Origin: Arenicola marina
Lineage: Eukaryota; Annelida; Polychaeta; Arenicolidae
Direction of reading: 5' to 3'
DNA length: 64,000 nt
NCBI GenBank assembly: GCA_964019135.1
Contig: OZ025258.1
Location: 7,211,961 to 7,275,960, forward strand
The position numbers and the translations under genes were made by a program. The stretch's first letter is position 1, and each line of letters begins with the position of its first letter. The notes below the pieces were generated by a model. The model saw only the letters and a program-made list of their open reading frames with translations, was not told the origin of the DNA and searched no databases. Positions 22,620 through 36,430 of this stretch are shown piece by piece.

Positions 22620-25009
22620 AGGATGGAAGAAAGACGTGGATCTAATGGTTATAAAATACACGGTGATTTCACTTGAGTGTCATGGACAGTGGGTCCAGAA
22701 CCAAGGCTATCACCCAAGCATCACATGAATGATTTCTCCACATATTTGTTTTGCTTCGACCGTTGCTCGGCGAGTAGATTTCCATGGCGGTTTGGCTGGT
22801 GCCACAGAGACAATGGCTCGATAAACTTGACGAATGACGTGTCTGCCTCCGCCTTACGTCTTCAAGACTTGGCAATTGTTATGTACATTGGCCATAGATT
22901 TGGCCCCTACTGTCAGGAGATAGGGCTGGCTTTGGGGCGCGTAGCTGGACCCAGACGAGGAAGTCAGAACCCTGTATGGATTGTCTTTGCTTGCCCTGTG
23001 GCATGGTTGGCGGCTGCAGCTCCACGGCTGTTATTTGCTGCGGTGCCGGAGCTAAGTAATGTCACAGAGGACGCATTGACGAAGGCATGTAATAATACGG
23101 TATGAAAGGTAAAGCCAGACAGCATACAGAGGCACAAACAAGAGAGAGGCTTGGGGGAAATAAACTCTTCATATTATTCAGTCCATCCCTTCGGCTCACC
23201 ACATGTTTCGCTTCATCACCGTCGACAAGTAATATGGCCTTTGTTTTTGCCTATTTTTGTATGTTTCTATTGGTACAATTATATAACGAATAATATACCA
23301 GTATGTCCCATACATGCCTGCCAGTATGGTGGCCTTCTCAATGGGCTATATGGTGTCCATTAGGATTATACATCTACACACTGCCAAGCCGGTGGTGGCC
23401 TTGTGTTTGCTTCCCTGTAGCGACATCAGGATATTCATTTAATACCTCAAAATTGATTATTTCAAAGCCCAAAGTCGAAGCTCAAAGTCTCATGTGCCAG
23501 AACGTTTCGCACATATGTCCAAGCTGTTTGCCTTTGACACTGAATGCGTGAGAGTCCTGGCTAACACCGGGCGTTGTAATAGTGCCCTTGTTAATAAATG
23601 CCGACTCGGCGGTTCTGGGTTCGATTCTCGCTGGTGTTTTTGTTACAAATCCTTCATCCCCATTACACCCCAAATTCGCTATTCTATAGCCTAGACGATT
23701 CGGTGCCCTATGCCAGAGAGTTTTTCATAACAAAGATGCTATATATTGAGGTAGAAGGTCTGCATGGTCTACCGGTTCACAGCAGGGCATCATTTGATAT
23801 CAGAGGTTATTGATTGTCGGTGTGCCGGCCTTTCTTCATGAATTACGACTAGGTACTGTATTCGCAAATTTTTTTAGACTTAATGCCCTATTGGGTAATA
23901 TTTTGTATATATAAATATATATTGTACTTTTTTACGTGTTTGTGTTTCTACCCATTGAATCTTATTACAGTCTGTGTGGACACTGACATGAGTTCCGTCG
24001 TTCAGCCATTGCTTTTTTATGCTTTGTTCCCTTTGCTATTTTTGCTTTGGTGTGAAATATTCCATTGTGGGCGACCCGAACACAACATTTATTTGCAAAC
24101 AGACAAAGCAGGGTGCCATCGATGGCGTAGTGGGGAAAAGGCACCCAGTGAGTGCACATTATGGACGCCTATGTTGTTGTCCTACCCATTTAACCCTGGT
24201 AAGGGTGGACAGTAACGGAATCAATTAGCCATAGGCCTACCATTAAGCCCCCCCCACCTCCCCTTCTAACAACCACTGGGGCTCTTCCCAGCCACGCGCC
24301 CATACCACAGGAGGGCGGGGGGGGGGGGGGTCAGGCCAACCACACACCCCGGACGGCCATCCCACCCCGCCCCCCCCCCCCCGCCCCACCCCACCCAACG
24401 AGGTGGGTGATATTACCCTATACACCATGAGATGTATGACAGCGTATTGCCTGCCATTTTCACCTCTCCCAACTCACCCCGTGAGTCTGTGTGCGTCTGT
24501 CCCCTAGTGATACCCTCGGTGATACCTCGGTGATACCCTCGGTGCGGGGGTTCAGTAGGACACCCCCCCCCCCCCCCGCCCGGGTTTCACCGGGGCGACG
24601 CCTAATGGGAGATCGTGGAGCTTTCCAGGGGGAATCTCGGCGATGGTGGCGGCCATCATTGAGTGTAACACAGGATACCACGAGGCTGTATTATAGGACC
24701 AGCGTTTCTATAACTTCTCGATGGCGTGTGGTTAGGGCTGATACTGCGAGAGGGTTCAGGAGGGTAGGAGGGGAAGGGCGGAACCTCACCGTAGTCCTTG
24801 TTTAATATAGCTGTAGGCACTTCCTGGGAAGGATTAGACTTATGTCCCGTCCATCCTCCTCCCAACTCACCGGACACTCCCCGTATCACCTAAAAACATG
24901 GGGTTGCGAGCGGATATGCATAAAGTGGGGTGACGGATAATCGGCGGCCTCCACACCAGTATACTTACAGACCCTGGGTACGGCACTTTTATCACTGATA
25001 CGGTACCGT
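22620..25009. other. Single-copy stretch with poly-C/G runs, no gene supported
   Basis: A 142-codon frame at 22677-23105 starts at GTG and has no recognisable domain. Poly-G lies near 24308-24320, poly-C near 24370-24380 and 24562-24577. A three-copy TGATACCCTCGG repeat of about 14 bp lies at 24507-24543. A B-box-like GGGTTCGATTC lies near 23618 without a matched A box. Confidence 0.5.
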
Positions 25010-25165
25010 TATAGTGGCGTAGTGGCGTACTACTACGCACAAACTGGTGACGTTGTAGGGCAATAGAACGCACAAACTGGTGACGTAGTAGCGCAATAAT
25101 ATGGCACAAATTGGTGACGTGGTAGATCCGTAATATGCATAGCATCGTGACGTGGTAGCACAATG
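25010..25165. repeat. 33-34-bp tandem repeat with TGACGT core, 4 or more copies
   Basis: GTGACGT cores begin at 25047, 25080, 25114 and 25147 (spacings 33, 34, 33). They are preceded by CACAAACTG or close variants and followed by TAGTAG or GGTAG and GCAATA. Degenerate partial copies precede them from about 25010. The core resembles the 34-bp duplication at 11253. Confidence 0.8.
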
Positions 25166-26275
25166 ATTTCGACAATAGCCAGAACAGTGCCAACTCGGTT
25201 AATGACACAGCACAGCGCGGCCACGAAATAGCAAGGAAGTTCACAGCAAACTGTTTCATCTCTAAGCTTGGTTAACGTCACCTGCATGATAGCTGATTGT
25301 GTGATAGAAGAGGGCGGTGAAAGCACGCCGTGGGCGATGGCTACTGGAAAATATATTCAGGAAATGATTTTTGGTTATATTTTAGTGGTTTTATCAGGAT
25401 ATTCGAAACACGTAGCATGTCATACATTACCGAAAATACTGGAGAGCTGACGATATATTGGGCATCAATGACGTCATAGGTGGAAGCCTATGATGTCATA
25501 ATTGGACGCCAAGCTCATTGTCCTTGTTAGCCTGCAACGATCACGAAAAGAATGGCAGTGAATTATAGGCGTGAGTAATACGTGAGCTATACCGTGGAAA
25601 CACTATTGCAAGAGATAAGGTCATCCAGGGTACGTTTAAATTTTTCCCAAATTAGGTCAGACACTTTGTCGGGCTCTAGCACCAGCTCTATACCACCCCA
25701 ATCTCACCCCCTCCACCCTCACACCGCTCTCCGCTGCCGAATACGCAAAGCTCGAGTTTGCACCCCATGACGCTCCAACCCTTCCCGCACCTCACCCCCT
25801 CACCCCGCACCCCTCACCCCACACCACACTCCCCAACCCACCCTACCACACCTCTTGATATCAGGTTTGACCTTAGATGTGACTGGGCGGGCCTCCAGGG
25901 GTAACTCCCCGCGCGCCTGAGGGTGTTAGGCGGGCTAAGCTGGGTTTACCGGGCCTCCTTCTGGCGGCGGGAGCAATGGGCAGTTTGGGAATAGGGGAGG
26001 GGGTGGGGGGCGGTCATATGAGAGTGGGGGTCAATGGGCTGAGTAGGTGATGCTGTCAAGCACTTGGCAATAACCATGACATGACGCTGTCATAGCACAT
26101 TGACTGAGCAGGGACAGAATGTTGGGGTCATCTTCCATCGCATATTGCAGTAAATGAGTAATGCGTCAGTACTACCTTCGTGCTGACATGGAAATCGAGT
26201 CTTCCATTTCAACTGGAGCTAACTCAAGCAGCGGCTCGTGCTTACCTGGAGATGCGACTGGGCCACGTCTCTCCG
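25166..26275. other. Single-copy stretch with a CRE hairpin and C-rich patch
   Basis: The hairpin is listed separately. CTCACCCC-type degenerate repeats cover about 25695-25850 and a G-rich patch lies at 25990-26030. There is no credible gene. Confidence 0.55.
25469..25498. promoter_or_regulatory. Inverted repeat containing a perfect CRE
   Basis: TGACGTCATAGG (25469-25480) faces CCTATGATGTCA (25487-25498) across a 6-base loop, with one mismatch. TGACGTCA is the known full cAMP-response element bound by CREB/ATF proteins. The opposite arm carries the one-base variant TGATGTCA. Outside the arms, CAA and TTG continue the symmetry with a small offset. Regulatory use is unproven. Confidence 0.45.
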
Positions 26276-28038
26276 TCTACCGACCATGTACTGAAGACCT
26301 GTTCTACCGACCATGTACTGAAGACCTGTTCTACCGACCATGTACTGAAGACCTGTTCTACCGACCATGTACTGAAGACCTGTTCTACCGACCATGTACT
26401 GAAGACCTGTTCTACCGACCATGTACTGAAGACCTGTTCTACCGACCACGTATTGCATGGAGACCTGTTCTAACGACCATGTACTGAAGACCTGTTCTAC
26501 CGACCATGTACTGAAGACCTGTTCTACCGACCATGTACTGAAGACCTGTTCTACCGACCATGTACTGAAGACCTGTTCTACCGACCATGTACTGGAGACC
26601 TGTTCTACCAACCATCTACAGAAGACCTGTTCTACCGACCATGTACTGGAGACCTGTTCTACCGACCATGTACTGAAGACCTGTTCTACCGACCATTTAC
26701 TGAAGACCTGTTCTACCGACCATGTACTGAAGACCTGATCTACCGACTATGTACTGAAGACCTGTTCTAACGACTATGTACTCCAGACCTGTTCTACCGA
26801 CCATGTACTGGAGACCTGTTCTATCGACCATATACTGTAGACCTGATCTACCGACTATGTACTGAAGACCTGTTCTACCGACCATGTACTGAAGACCTGT
26901 TCTACCGACCATGTACTGAAGACCTGTTCTACCGACCATGTACTGAAGACCTGTTCTACCGACCATGTACTGAAGACCTGTTCTACCGACCATGTACTGA
27001 AGACCTGTTCTACCGACCACGTATTGCATGGAGACCTGTTCTAACGACCATGTACTGAAGACCTGTTCTACCGACCATGTACTGAAGACCTGTTCTACCG
27101 ACCATGTACTGAAGACCTGTTCTACCGACCATGTACTGAAGACCTGTTCTACCGACCATGTACTGGAGACCTGTTCTACCAACCATCTACAGAAGACCTG
27201 TTCTACCGACCATGTACTGGAGACCTGTTCTACCGACCATGTACTGAAGACCTGTTCTACCGACCATTTACTGAAGACCTGTTCTACCGACCATGTACTG
27301 AAGACCTGATCTACCGACTATGTACTGAAGACCTGTTCTAACGACTATGTACTCCAGACCTGTTCTACCGACCATGTACTGGAGACCTGTTCTATCGACC
27401 ATGTACTGAAGACCTGTTCTACCGACCATGTACTGAAGACCTGTTCTATCGACCATGTACTGGAGACCCGTTCTACCGACCATGTACTCAAGACCTGTTC
27501 TATCGGCCATATACTGAAGACCTGATTTACCGACTATGTACTGAAGACCTGTTCTATCGACCATATACTGTAGACCTGCTGTACCAACCATGTACTGAAG
27601 ACCTGTTCTATCGACCATATACTGTAGACCTGCTGTACCAACCATGTACTGAAGACCTGTTCTATCGACCATATACTGTAGACCTGCTGTACCAACCATG
27701 TACTGAAGACCTGTTCTATCGGCCATATACTGTAGACCTGCTGTACCAACCATGTACTGAAGACCTGTTCTATCGGCCATATACTGTAGACCTGCTGTAC
27801 CAACCATGTACTGAAGACCTGTTCTATCGACCATATACTGTAGACCTGATCTACCGACTATGTACTGAAGACCTGTTTTAACGACCATGTACTGAAGACC
27901 TGTTCTATCGACCATGTACTGAAGACCTGATCTACCGACTATGTACTGAAGACCTGTTTTAACGACCATGTATTGAAGACCTGTTCTATCGACCATATAC
28001 TGTAGACCTGCTGTACCAACCATGTACTGGAAACCTTT
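26276..28038. repeat. 27-bp minisatellite, about 65 copies, with block duplication and 54-bp dimers
   Basis: The monomer contains CCGACCATGTACTGAAGACC and TGTTCTA. A 31-bp variant monomer with ATTGCATGG occurs once in each of two blocks. The frame at 26457-26738 recurs identically at 27028-27309, an offset of 571 bp (21 monomers plus the 4-bp insertion), so a block of at least about 390 bp was duplicated recently. From about 27548 to 27840 a different dimer (54 bp, with TATACTGTAGACCTGCTGTA) repeats about five times. The open frames on both strands follow from the period of three times nine. Confidence 0.98.
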
Positions 28039-30650
28039 TCGACTAAGATGCCACCACATTAATAACTCAAAGTGATCGATTTATAAACCAAACCCACATC
28101 AATATATTATCGCTCAACATGATTAGATAGATTGTTATCTGCATATATTGGCCCTCATATACTCCACACATACCTATAAAATAGGAAAGAAGTTCGTACA
28201 TATCGTTCACATGAGTTTATTGATTCATTCATGTATTTGCCCTCTTATGCCTATTTGGAGACACTGAGCGAATATTGCATATTTAGCTTCCGCCATCTTG
28301 GAATAGCCTGTATCTCTTCTCCCTTCCACCTACCTGGGCGGAAGAGCAGAAGCGGTCTTCCAGGGAGAGAAGAGGCGAAACGATCGTATGGCAGGTGCTC
28401 TTGTAGAAGAGGTAGAGTTTGGAAGAGGCGAATCGATCACACTCTTAGCCGACAAAGATCTTGCTTAATGGCGGTAAACCAATACAAATGCAAGTAACAT
28501 ACAGAGACGCAGATATGAAAGTTGGAAACATTAAACCTTTGCCCAGTTCCTACATATCGCGATGGCCATTCCGCTAAAGATGGCTATTTTATTCATTGTA
28601 TGCAAGCGTTATGTGTGCCTTTAATGAGCCTCGTGGCTACGAACCCACTCAACACTAATTGCAGCGAGCGGAGTCTTTAGTCTGGCGTCTGTCACAGGTT
28701 TAACGTTGTGACGGAACGTCTCTTCACGCCGCGAAGACTACATCTCCCTTCCTTACTCGGATGCGATTCGAGGCAAGCCCACAAATCTCACGCACCGTTC
28801 TAATTACTGGCGATAAACTTCCGCCATTGGGAAACCGGAAGCGCCCATTGGTTTACTCCGCTGTTACTAAAACCCGAACGACTAGGAGGACAATTGATCG
28901 TCATACCTTTGACGATGAAGACAATTATGTGGTGGTGGTGCGGGTGAGGGAATGCTGGAATAGGGGGGGGGGGTGGTCATGCTAAAGACAAAAGGCCACA
29001 CTATTTCTCATCCGAGAAATATGGCGGAAGGTGGTGATGGATAAATACAGAAAGGACGCTATAATGGCGCATGCGAGACGGTAAAAATGTCGCGGGACTG
29101 AGACTAAAATAGCACGCCGCACCGCCAACACGCGGAGGGCAGTTGTCATTATGACTAGGCGGCTGCCTCGCCCTTTAGTGCCGCCGACGTGCGATGCCGA
29201 CACCCCAGCGTATAGAGGGGGGGGGGGGGCGCCTGCCGCTGCCAGCTCTTTGAAGTCCCTCAGCAACGTTGTTCTAATACTGCAAATAATGACAATTGGT
29301 ATCTACAATACAAACCTTCTCATAGCTGTGTGTGTATGAACACAACGTGTGTGAAAACATTTGGCAAATACAGGTATAAGTCACGGGAAGGCTCCAATTT
29401 GTCCAGTAATAATAAACGCATGTTTTTTTCTGGGTTCAGTTTCTTTTGTTTTCGGTGCTTATTCGCCGCTCGTTTTAACCCCTACACAGTTCGTCTGAGT
29501 GCACTGGAGTGGTGCTCCATGGGATTAGAACCGGGGGGTTGACTGCCTTGGTGAAGCCTCTATCGATTGACCGAGCCGTTCTCAAGGAAGATAAAAAAAC
29601 TTACCTTTCTCGTTGTAAGGATGCTGATTGCAATGTTGTCCATTGTTAGTGAAAGCAGGCCTGCAGTCGGGCCAAATCAAGTTATATGGACCATCTGAAT
29701 GAGGAGGAATGCAGCTATTGTATCACAACTGAAATGTCACCTGCGTGGAAGGAATTCCAGATAACCTTATGAATCATAATCATTTTTCTCAAAAGCATTG
29801 GTTTAGGGCTATATTACTTCTATATCAATATCTGCCGCTGCAATTTCGCTCGACCTTAAGACGATCGGCGCGATGGAATTTTGATGAGATCCCAGGAATG
29901 TGCTTTGCCTTCAGAATATCAACAAGCAACTTTCCAATTTGATATACCTATATATTATCATTCCTCAAGGGGGCCTATAATTCAGTGGCTACTTTTCTTC
30001 CATTTTGTTGCGGACCATGAACAATATGACAGCCATACTATTCATATTATTATTAGTGGTATTATTATTGTAACACGTATCGGTGACTGGGTGCAGTCGG
30101 CTTAAAGCTGCTCACTAACAGACGAACCTGGGGCCGCCATTTTATTCAGACTCAGATTCAATGTCATTAGGTGGCGCCACTCACCTTAGGCATAACCTTC
30201 GGATGGATGATAAAAGCCACAATAAACGTTATCTCCGCAGTAAATGATCGAGGCTGCAGTCACGTGATAAATGGAGCTGGCGATCCTTCCATTACGCGAT
30301 GGACGACTTGGGATAATTAGATTGCCTTATCAGATACTGGCCACAAAGCCTTGTCTCATGTCGCCTCGTGTGCCGCCGCCCGGCATTGGCGACGTTCAAT
30401 CGCTAGATGGCGCTAATGACAAGGTTATACGAGCCTGCTTCCATCATCCCCCCGAGCTCTCCTCAGGGCGCTTGGCACGGCACTCGCCGTGTGGCCTCAT
30501 TCTGGGAAACATGGGAACCCCATTTCTGTTTTATTATCATAATTTTTGTATACTATGTTTTATTTTACTGTTATTATCTTTGTTATTTTTGTTATTATTA
30601 TTTGAATCAGCACTGATTTACTGGGCCGCTTCGCGTGATATAGAAGCAGC
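28039..30650. other. Single-copy stretch, no gene supported
   Basis: Mixed DNA with AT-rich parts (29580-30110) and a T-rich stretch at 30530-30600. Poly-G runs lie near 28966 and 29218-29230. The frames seen (up to 130 codons at 30271-30663) have no recognisable domain. Confidence 0.55.
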
Positions 30651-30654
30651 CTCC

Positions 30655-30790
30655 ATAGCGTAGTGGCTGGATGCATTAGACCACATGCCAATATTACCTG
30701 GCGACCTCTCTGGTGTAGTAGCTTGTACAATAAACAGCAGACCAATAGGTCCTGGGTTTCGAATCTTTGTATAGATACCAAATCTGGGGC
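30655..30790 (+). mobile_element. Possible decayed tRNA-like SINE head
   Basis: TAGCGTAGTGGCTGG (about 30658) resembles an A box and GGGTTTCGAATC (about 30755) resembles a B box. They are about 95 bp apart, too far for an intact tRNA. It may be an old or interrupted SINE. Weak call. Confidence 0.25.
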
Positions 30791-30873
30791 ATTTCTTATG
30801 GCGTCATCATCTTTGCGTAAGGTATATTGACCAAGTTTATCCCTTGTGTACACATGGGCGGCCTAAAACAGCA

Positions 30874-30985
30874 TTTAAGTCGCTCGCTAGCTCAGTGGTT
30901 AAACAGACTGGGCTGCAGATCAACAGGTCGGGGGTTCGAACGCCGGCGCCAACATCCGGGGCTTCTTGGCCCAGCATTGCAGACT
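30874..30985 (+). mobile_element. tRNA-derived SINE head with good A and B boxes
   Basis: TAGCTCAGTGGTTA (near 30889) fits the Pol III A-box consensus, and GGGGGTTCGAACGCC (near 30930) contains a full B box with a nearly complete T-arm. The spacing of about 40 bp is tRNA-like. The anticodon arm does not pair well and no clean cloverleaf forms, so this reads as a SINE head or tRNA pseudogene rather than a working tRNA. Confidence 0.55.
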
Positions 30986-33900
30986 ACGATGCTTGCTACG
31001 GTACTATAGAACGTTCTCTGACAGACATTTTCGCTGAGGATCCATGACGCCTCGACCGGTTCAACCTTTGAAAGAAATTTAATTAGAATTCCACGTCCAT
31101 TCAGATACTTCCTGTGTCTCACTTAGCTCTTTCCGCTCAAAACCCCGTCGCCGCCCCTCCGTCGCCGCAACGCGTTCGGCACTTGTCGATTGTGCTCTGC
31201 TCGGTCCGAAAAGCGGCTGGATGGATGGGTTACAACCCCATAGCGCACATTGCTGCTGGCTGTGCAGGGTAAATATATCATCACTTTCTTGAAATACTGT
31301 AGGGAGAGGGGGGTACCCCCCGGGGGCACTGTACATTGTTATCAATTAAAGCTAACCGCGTTGGGCTGTTGATACGTTCGGAACACTACAGGAACCACAG
31401 AACCACGTTGCCAAGCGAAATGAATGGATGAGGTGACCACTCACCCTGTGACACCCCATCCCCCAACCCCACCTCCTACTCCCACCCCACCCCCTACCAC
31501 TGAAATCACTCTGTCCGTGCCGCATAAAGCCCCCAGTTTACCTTCGACATGGAAATACCACACGAAGCGTTCAGGAGAAACCATGTATGGCGGGGGAGGG
31601 AGAGGTTGTGGAGTGGGGCGGCGGGCGGAGGGGAGGGGCGGGGGAAGGGGTGGAGTGTCTCGGCAGTGTGGCGACATTTGCCTAGATCCCGACTGGCAGC
31701 TGGACGTTTTATACATATGTACAGCCGGGTCCTTTTCCGGTGGCCAACCCTTGTAAACGTGTCGTTATTGACGTCCAGGGCGCCTCTGGTGGTCGCCGGG
31801 GGAAATAGTCAAATGGCGGCCCCCTATCGGAGGACCGGGCTTCCTGTCGCCGGGGGGGGAGGGGGGGTATCGGCGGCCAGCGGCCCTCCGCCCCCCTGAC
31901 CCCACTACAACGTCCCTCTGTCCACGGAGAAGGTTAGGCTATTTGTCGTGGGGCGAAGAGAGGTGGGTGGTTGGAGGGTTTGGGCGGCCAACGTACCCCC
32001 CTCGACGCACCCTCCGTACGCCAACCCACCCCCGCACCCCAGGAAACCCCGCACCCCAGGAAACCCCGCAGCCCGGGCCACCCCCGCTGCGTCCATAGTC
32101 CTATCCCGAAACTGTCGCGTCGGTGACGGGGTGCGGGTGGTGCTGGGGGTGGGTATGGGGGTGATAGGGGTTTAGAGGGGACACGATGTTGGCTTGTGGT
32201 TGGTATGCTAATTAGTTGGTAGGAGAGAGGGATAGGGGGGGGGGAGGGTATAGTGGAGTGAGCTAGAGCGGGCTCGGGCCCTATTCGGGGAGTAGAAGGT
32301 GGGGGGGTGCACTTAGTGTATGATATTGCTGCCGGGGTAGAGGAGATGTGGTGGGAAGGCGGGGGTGGTGGGGCGCTTACTACAGCCATGACGTGGCTTA
32401 AGTTCACATAGATCAGGGAGGGGCGCTTCATGCATTGGGAGGAGGGGGGGGGGGTTGAAAGGGGCAGGCGGCGCGGTAGGTGGCGGAGGGGGCGGGCCTC
32501 TCGCGGTGATAGGGTCTCCTGTTGCCTAGTGATGACGTGGTAAGTCAGGGACTGGAGCTGGAGAGGGATGGGGTGGGGTGGCGGAGAGGGATGGGGTGGG
32601 GGGTGGGGGTCCACAGCCCTGGCTAGTCACCCCCGATGTTAACATGAGCTCACAATGGGTGGACGTCCAGCCATGTTAGTCGTCGTCCCGCAATGCCAAC
32701 CAACACTGATCCAATTACATCTATTGATGAAGCATTAGCGAGAGAAAGCCTACTGTATGGCTTACCGCTTACTTCCAGCAGTACCATGCGACGCAACCCC
32801 CCAACCCCCACCCCCACCCCCGCCCTCGTCACCCCCACCTCCTGCTCCTGCTCCCAACCCTGCCAGGCGCTGCCATGACATTGGTATCTGCTATTCGCTG
32901 ACCCACACACGTTTCGCTCCATCCCCTTTAACCCTCTGCTGTCCACTCTGCAGTGAGTGACATATAGCCATACGGGTATTCGCAACTGTCCGCCCCTTCC
33001 AATAATTGTATCGCTTCAAATAATTGTCTCTCTTCTTCGAGGGGGGAGGGGTGAGAGAAAACTGTTTCCGATCTCCGCGATTGCCAACCAGGAATTCATG
33101 GAGATTCGCGTTTAGCTGTTGGCAATTTTTGGGGATCGTTATACGTACAATTCCTGGTCTATTTCCCTATTTACCGCGATCCTTTATAGCTGTCTGTGAA
33201 TTCCTCGATATTCGCGATATTACTTTTAAGCCTTTTGTTTCTCGGGCAGTCAGCATCTTGGACATTCGATAATACTCTCCCCAATACTTGGGGATTCGCA
33301 ATCCAGAGGGTCCCTCCCTTCTTCCAACCCTTGGCACCCCATTTATCTTCAAGCACCCCCCCCCCCCCACCTTAACCACCCCATCAATATCATCCAGCCG
33401 TTTCGCCCTGGTTAAGCCTACTCGTGCATTAACATGGTCTAAAACATGAAACTCTCTTTCCATCCACCCACCCAATATCCATAGTGAAGGAGCTGTGTGG
33501 TTTTTAATCTGGAGGTTCAACAAGCTGGGGAATTTCCTACGGCAGCCCACAGAACCACCCCCACACCCGCCCCTCCCCGCCTCTCCACCTCATTTTGATT
33601 GAGCCCGCCGAGTATGACATGAAGGATGCTTGAACCAGTCTGCTCAGTTTTGAGTGAGTCCCTGATGGCTTTAGCTACTTTGACCTTGACGCAGACGACA
33701 TGAATGCCCAAGGTGACGCGTGGGATGTGCATGCCAGCTGGGTGACCGCGTGCTGCGCGCGCAGCGTGACGCGTTTACAACTGAAGGGAAGGGCGGTCAT
33801 TCGTCATGATCGCCAGTTTCCACCGCTGGGTGTCGCTTCCATCGCCATTCGCCTCACGGAGAACAAACATCGCGGGCCAAAAGAAAGAGAGGAATATTCT

Positions 33901-36321
33901 CCTTGATGTGGTGGTGTATAGATGTTCCCCTGGGGAGCTTGCACATCGGTGCCGTAGAAACCAGTGGGGTGGGATGGAGGCACGCCCTGGGGGGGGGGGG
34001 GGGGTAAGAGGGAAGCTTGGCGTGTTACGGGGGGAGGGCAGGAGTATGAGCCCCAGATATCATGTCGAGGAGACTGTCACCGGCGAGGCCCAGGGCACTG
34101 AGTAAAGGTGGCAGTCTGAGTCAATTAGGTCAATGGGTCCGAGGCCATTAGACGATTTCCTACGAGCATGCGCATTGCCGCCTAACGCGTCTGGCGCGTC
34201 GGTTGCGGGTCGGGATTAGAGGAACGAGCGCCGCACAGCCTTGAGCCGTATGAGCCCTCAAAACTTCTCCGTACTAAACTTATTCGATTCGTAGGACAAC
34301 TAGTCTTTTTGTTCGTGAAAAATGGATCAGGACTAAGACAAATCATCAGAGAATGTAATACATATTCTTTTGTCTTTTGATCCCACGAAATGAATGAGTC
34401 ATTAGTACCATACAATGTGCGGTCTTGAAGACAAAATGACAGTCTTTGCAAATGTCCGCCATATGCCTGGAAGTATCCTTGTAATTTCTATTTCCTTCTT
34501 AAATTATTCACGCTAACAACATTTCATTTTCAAAGACACTTAGATGGATCATTTATGTTGGTACTTTGATAGATACTTTTCTTGATTCTCGTTTACGTAT
34601 CTTAACAAAGTTGAATTAGAATCGCCCAGTGAAGCTAGTTTACATTGTACATGGCGCACATGGCGGTGTGGACACTGTAGAGTGGCTGACGCTTCCACTG
34701 GCTGGCGCAGGGAGCGCTTAGTTATTTATTCAGTGACCACGAAGCTGGAGATTCGGTAATAGGCCTGCATCTCTATCAACTGGTGGCCGCTGATTTCATT
34801 CAGTAGTTGTTGTGTGTAGGTAGGCTCTGCATTTCTTTGTGTTTATGCATCTGTCATATGTTCTCAATACATGTGTACACACTTTGATTTGCAGGCTACC
34901 ACAGCACTGACAGAAATATATAGATGGTGCCCCAGTCTCTAGCTGGCAGACATCGCTGCTTTTAAATTTTTGGCATATATAATTCCTCTATTTTGTACAT
35001 AGGTAGTTATGATTCAGACATTTTTCAAAGATTTTTAAAGTTGCCGTATACTAGGTGATCGCGCAGCATTGATGTTAGTTATAAGTCAAAGATTGCACTC
35101 AGTGTGGTAGCTGTCAACAGATTCGATGGTCGCTGCCATGTTACTTTCTCCCCAATGACATTAAAGAAGTACAGGGGCTGGGAACTTAAAGATTCTGGCA
35201 AACCTGCCCTACTGAAAACTGGTCCTCCCACATCCCTCCGCCCGTGACGCGAAAAGTCCCTAAATGGTCCCTCCCCGCACGGCTCTTCAGGAAAACAACA
35301 AAACCTGCAGTCCGCTCACAAACCACACGACGATTTAAACTCATGATAACAGCCGAAGAAAGCCGGTTGAGTCCATCTTGAATGATATATCTGCATACCG
35401 TAGACGTTTATCTTGCTCAAAGTGGTAAATTGATGTACATAAATCGATCATCACTAATAGAAAACACTGGCATTGTGTACGAGGGGTCTACTCTCTTGGA
35501 GGAAATCCGCCCCGCGTGCGTGTTAAACGGCGTCACTCGCGTGCTCCAGGTTTTGGGTCTCGACCCGCGATTCTGGTGTTTCTCGCTGCCGATAGATGGC
35601 GCAGTAGTTTAGGAAATCGTCTATTGCCGACCGGAAGACACGTCGTCTGGCATTATGTGAGGCTCATGCCGTAACTCGTGTTGTGTTGTTGGCTCCAGCC
35701 ACACTTAGCCAAGAGAATATTCTAATCGTCGACGGTTTTCACTTGTAGAGTAGACGTCGTGCGGGGCCTGACAGTCCAGCCGACCCCCCACTATTTCACT
35801 GTTACTCCTGTTCAAAGAGGAGTAACACATATCGCGACCATCTAACATATATGTTTATCCTGTCCGGGGGGCTCGCGCTGGATAGATGTCACCCCTGAGC
35901 GAATAGGAGGAAGATACCCTCGCGGATCGGCTGGACAGTCATGTTACTTCAAAAACCGTAGGCAGTTACCCCGGAGACATGGCTGTGACCCTGCTCATTA
36001 ACTCCTGACACTGACAGTTTACTGACCTTAACAACGTTTGTGATGCCAAACTTGGTTCGCTGCACAAACAAAGAACTGGAGGATATGATTATATTTTGTG
36101 TCTATCACTATAATTGCCATTGATAGAATTAATTTCCATGATGTAAGCGGCAGGGATCAGTCAAGCTAACCGACACTACACACATGGAAAAGAAAGGGAA
36201 TCATTCTGTAGATCAATCCTCGTATAATGATTCAAATATAAATGCCTCATTTCATTACACGCAATTAACAGATTTTTTCGGCAATGAGGAAAAGAAGCGA
36301 GTATTCCCTGCTCATCGTTAC
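30986..36321. other. Single-copy stretch, no gene supported
   Basis: Contents: C-rich patch 31440-31500, G-rich patch 31585-31650, and alternating C-rich (32000-32080) and G-rich (32120-32610) DNA. A 17-bp duplication, CCCCAGGAAACCCCGCA, lies near 32037-32070. Poly-C lies near 33357-33368, poly-G near 33989-34002, and AT-rich single-copy DNA covers 34280-36180. The 226-codon minus-strand frame at 31934-32614 is Pro/Ser-rich reading of G-rich DNA. No domain, tRNA or promoter was recognised. Confidence 0.55.
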
Positions 36322-36430
36322 CCAGTATTTGATCTATCTTTAAACATATTTTCATGTTTTTTGTTCACTCTTATTCCAATATTTGATCCATCTTTAAGCA
36401 TATTTTCGTGTTTTTTGTTCACTCTTATTC
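36322..36430. repeat. 54-bp tandem duplication inside a 127-codon ATG frame
   Basis: Copies start at 36322 and 36376 and differ at about four sites. They lie within an ATG-started frame (36184-36567) and the period keeps that frame open. Three of the four differences change the encoded residue (V/I, L/P, N/S), so there is no sign of protein-level constraint. The encoded segment is hydrophobic (IFSCFLFTLI twice). I do not call a gene. Confidence 0.8.

Noticed and set aside
30874-30950. A functional tRNA gene with a possible Cys-type loop
   Set aside because: The anticodon stem does not pair, and the acceptor ends do not match.
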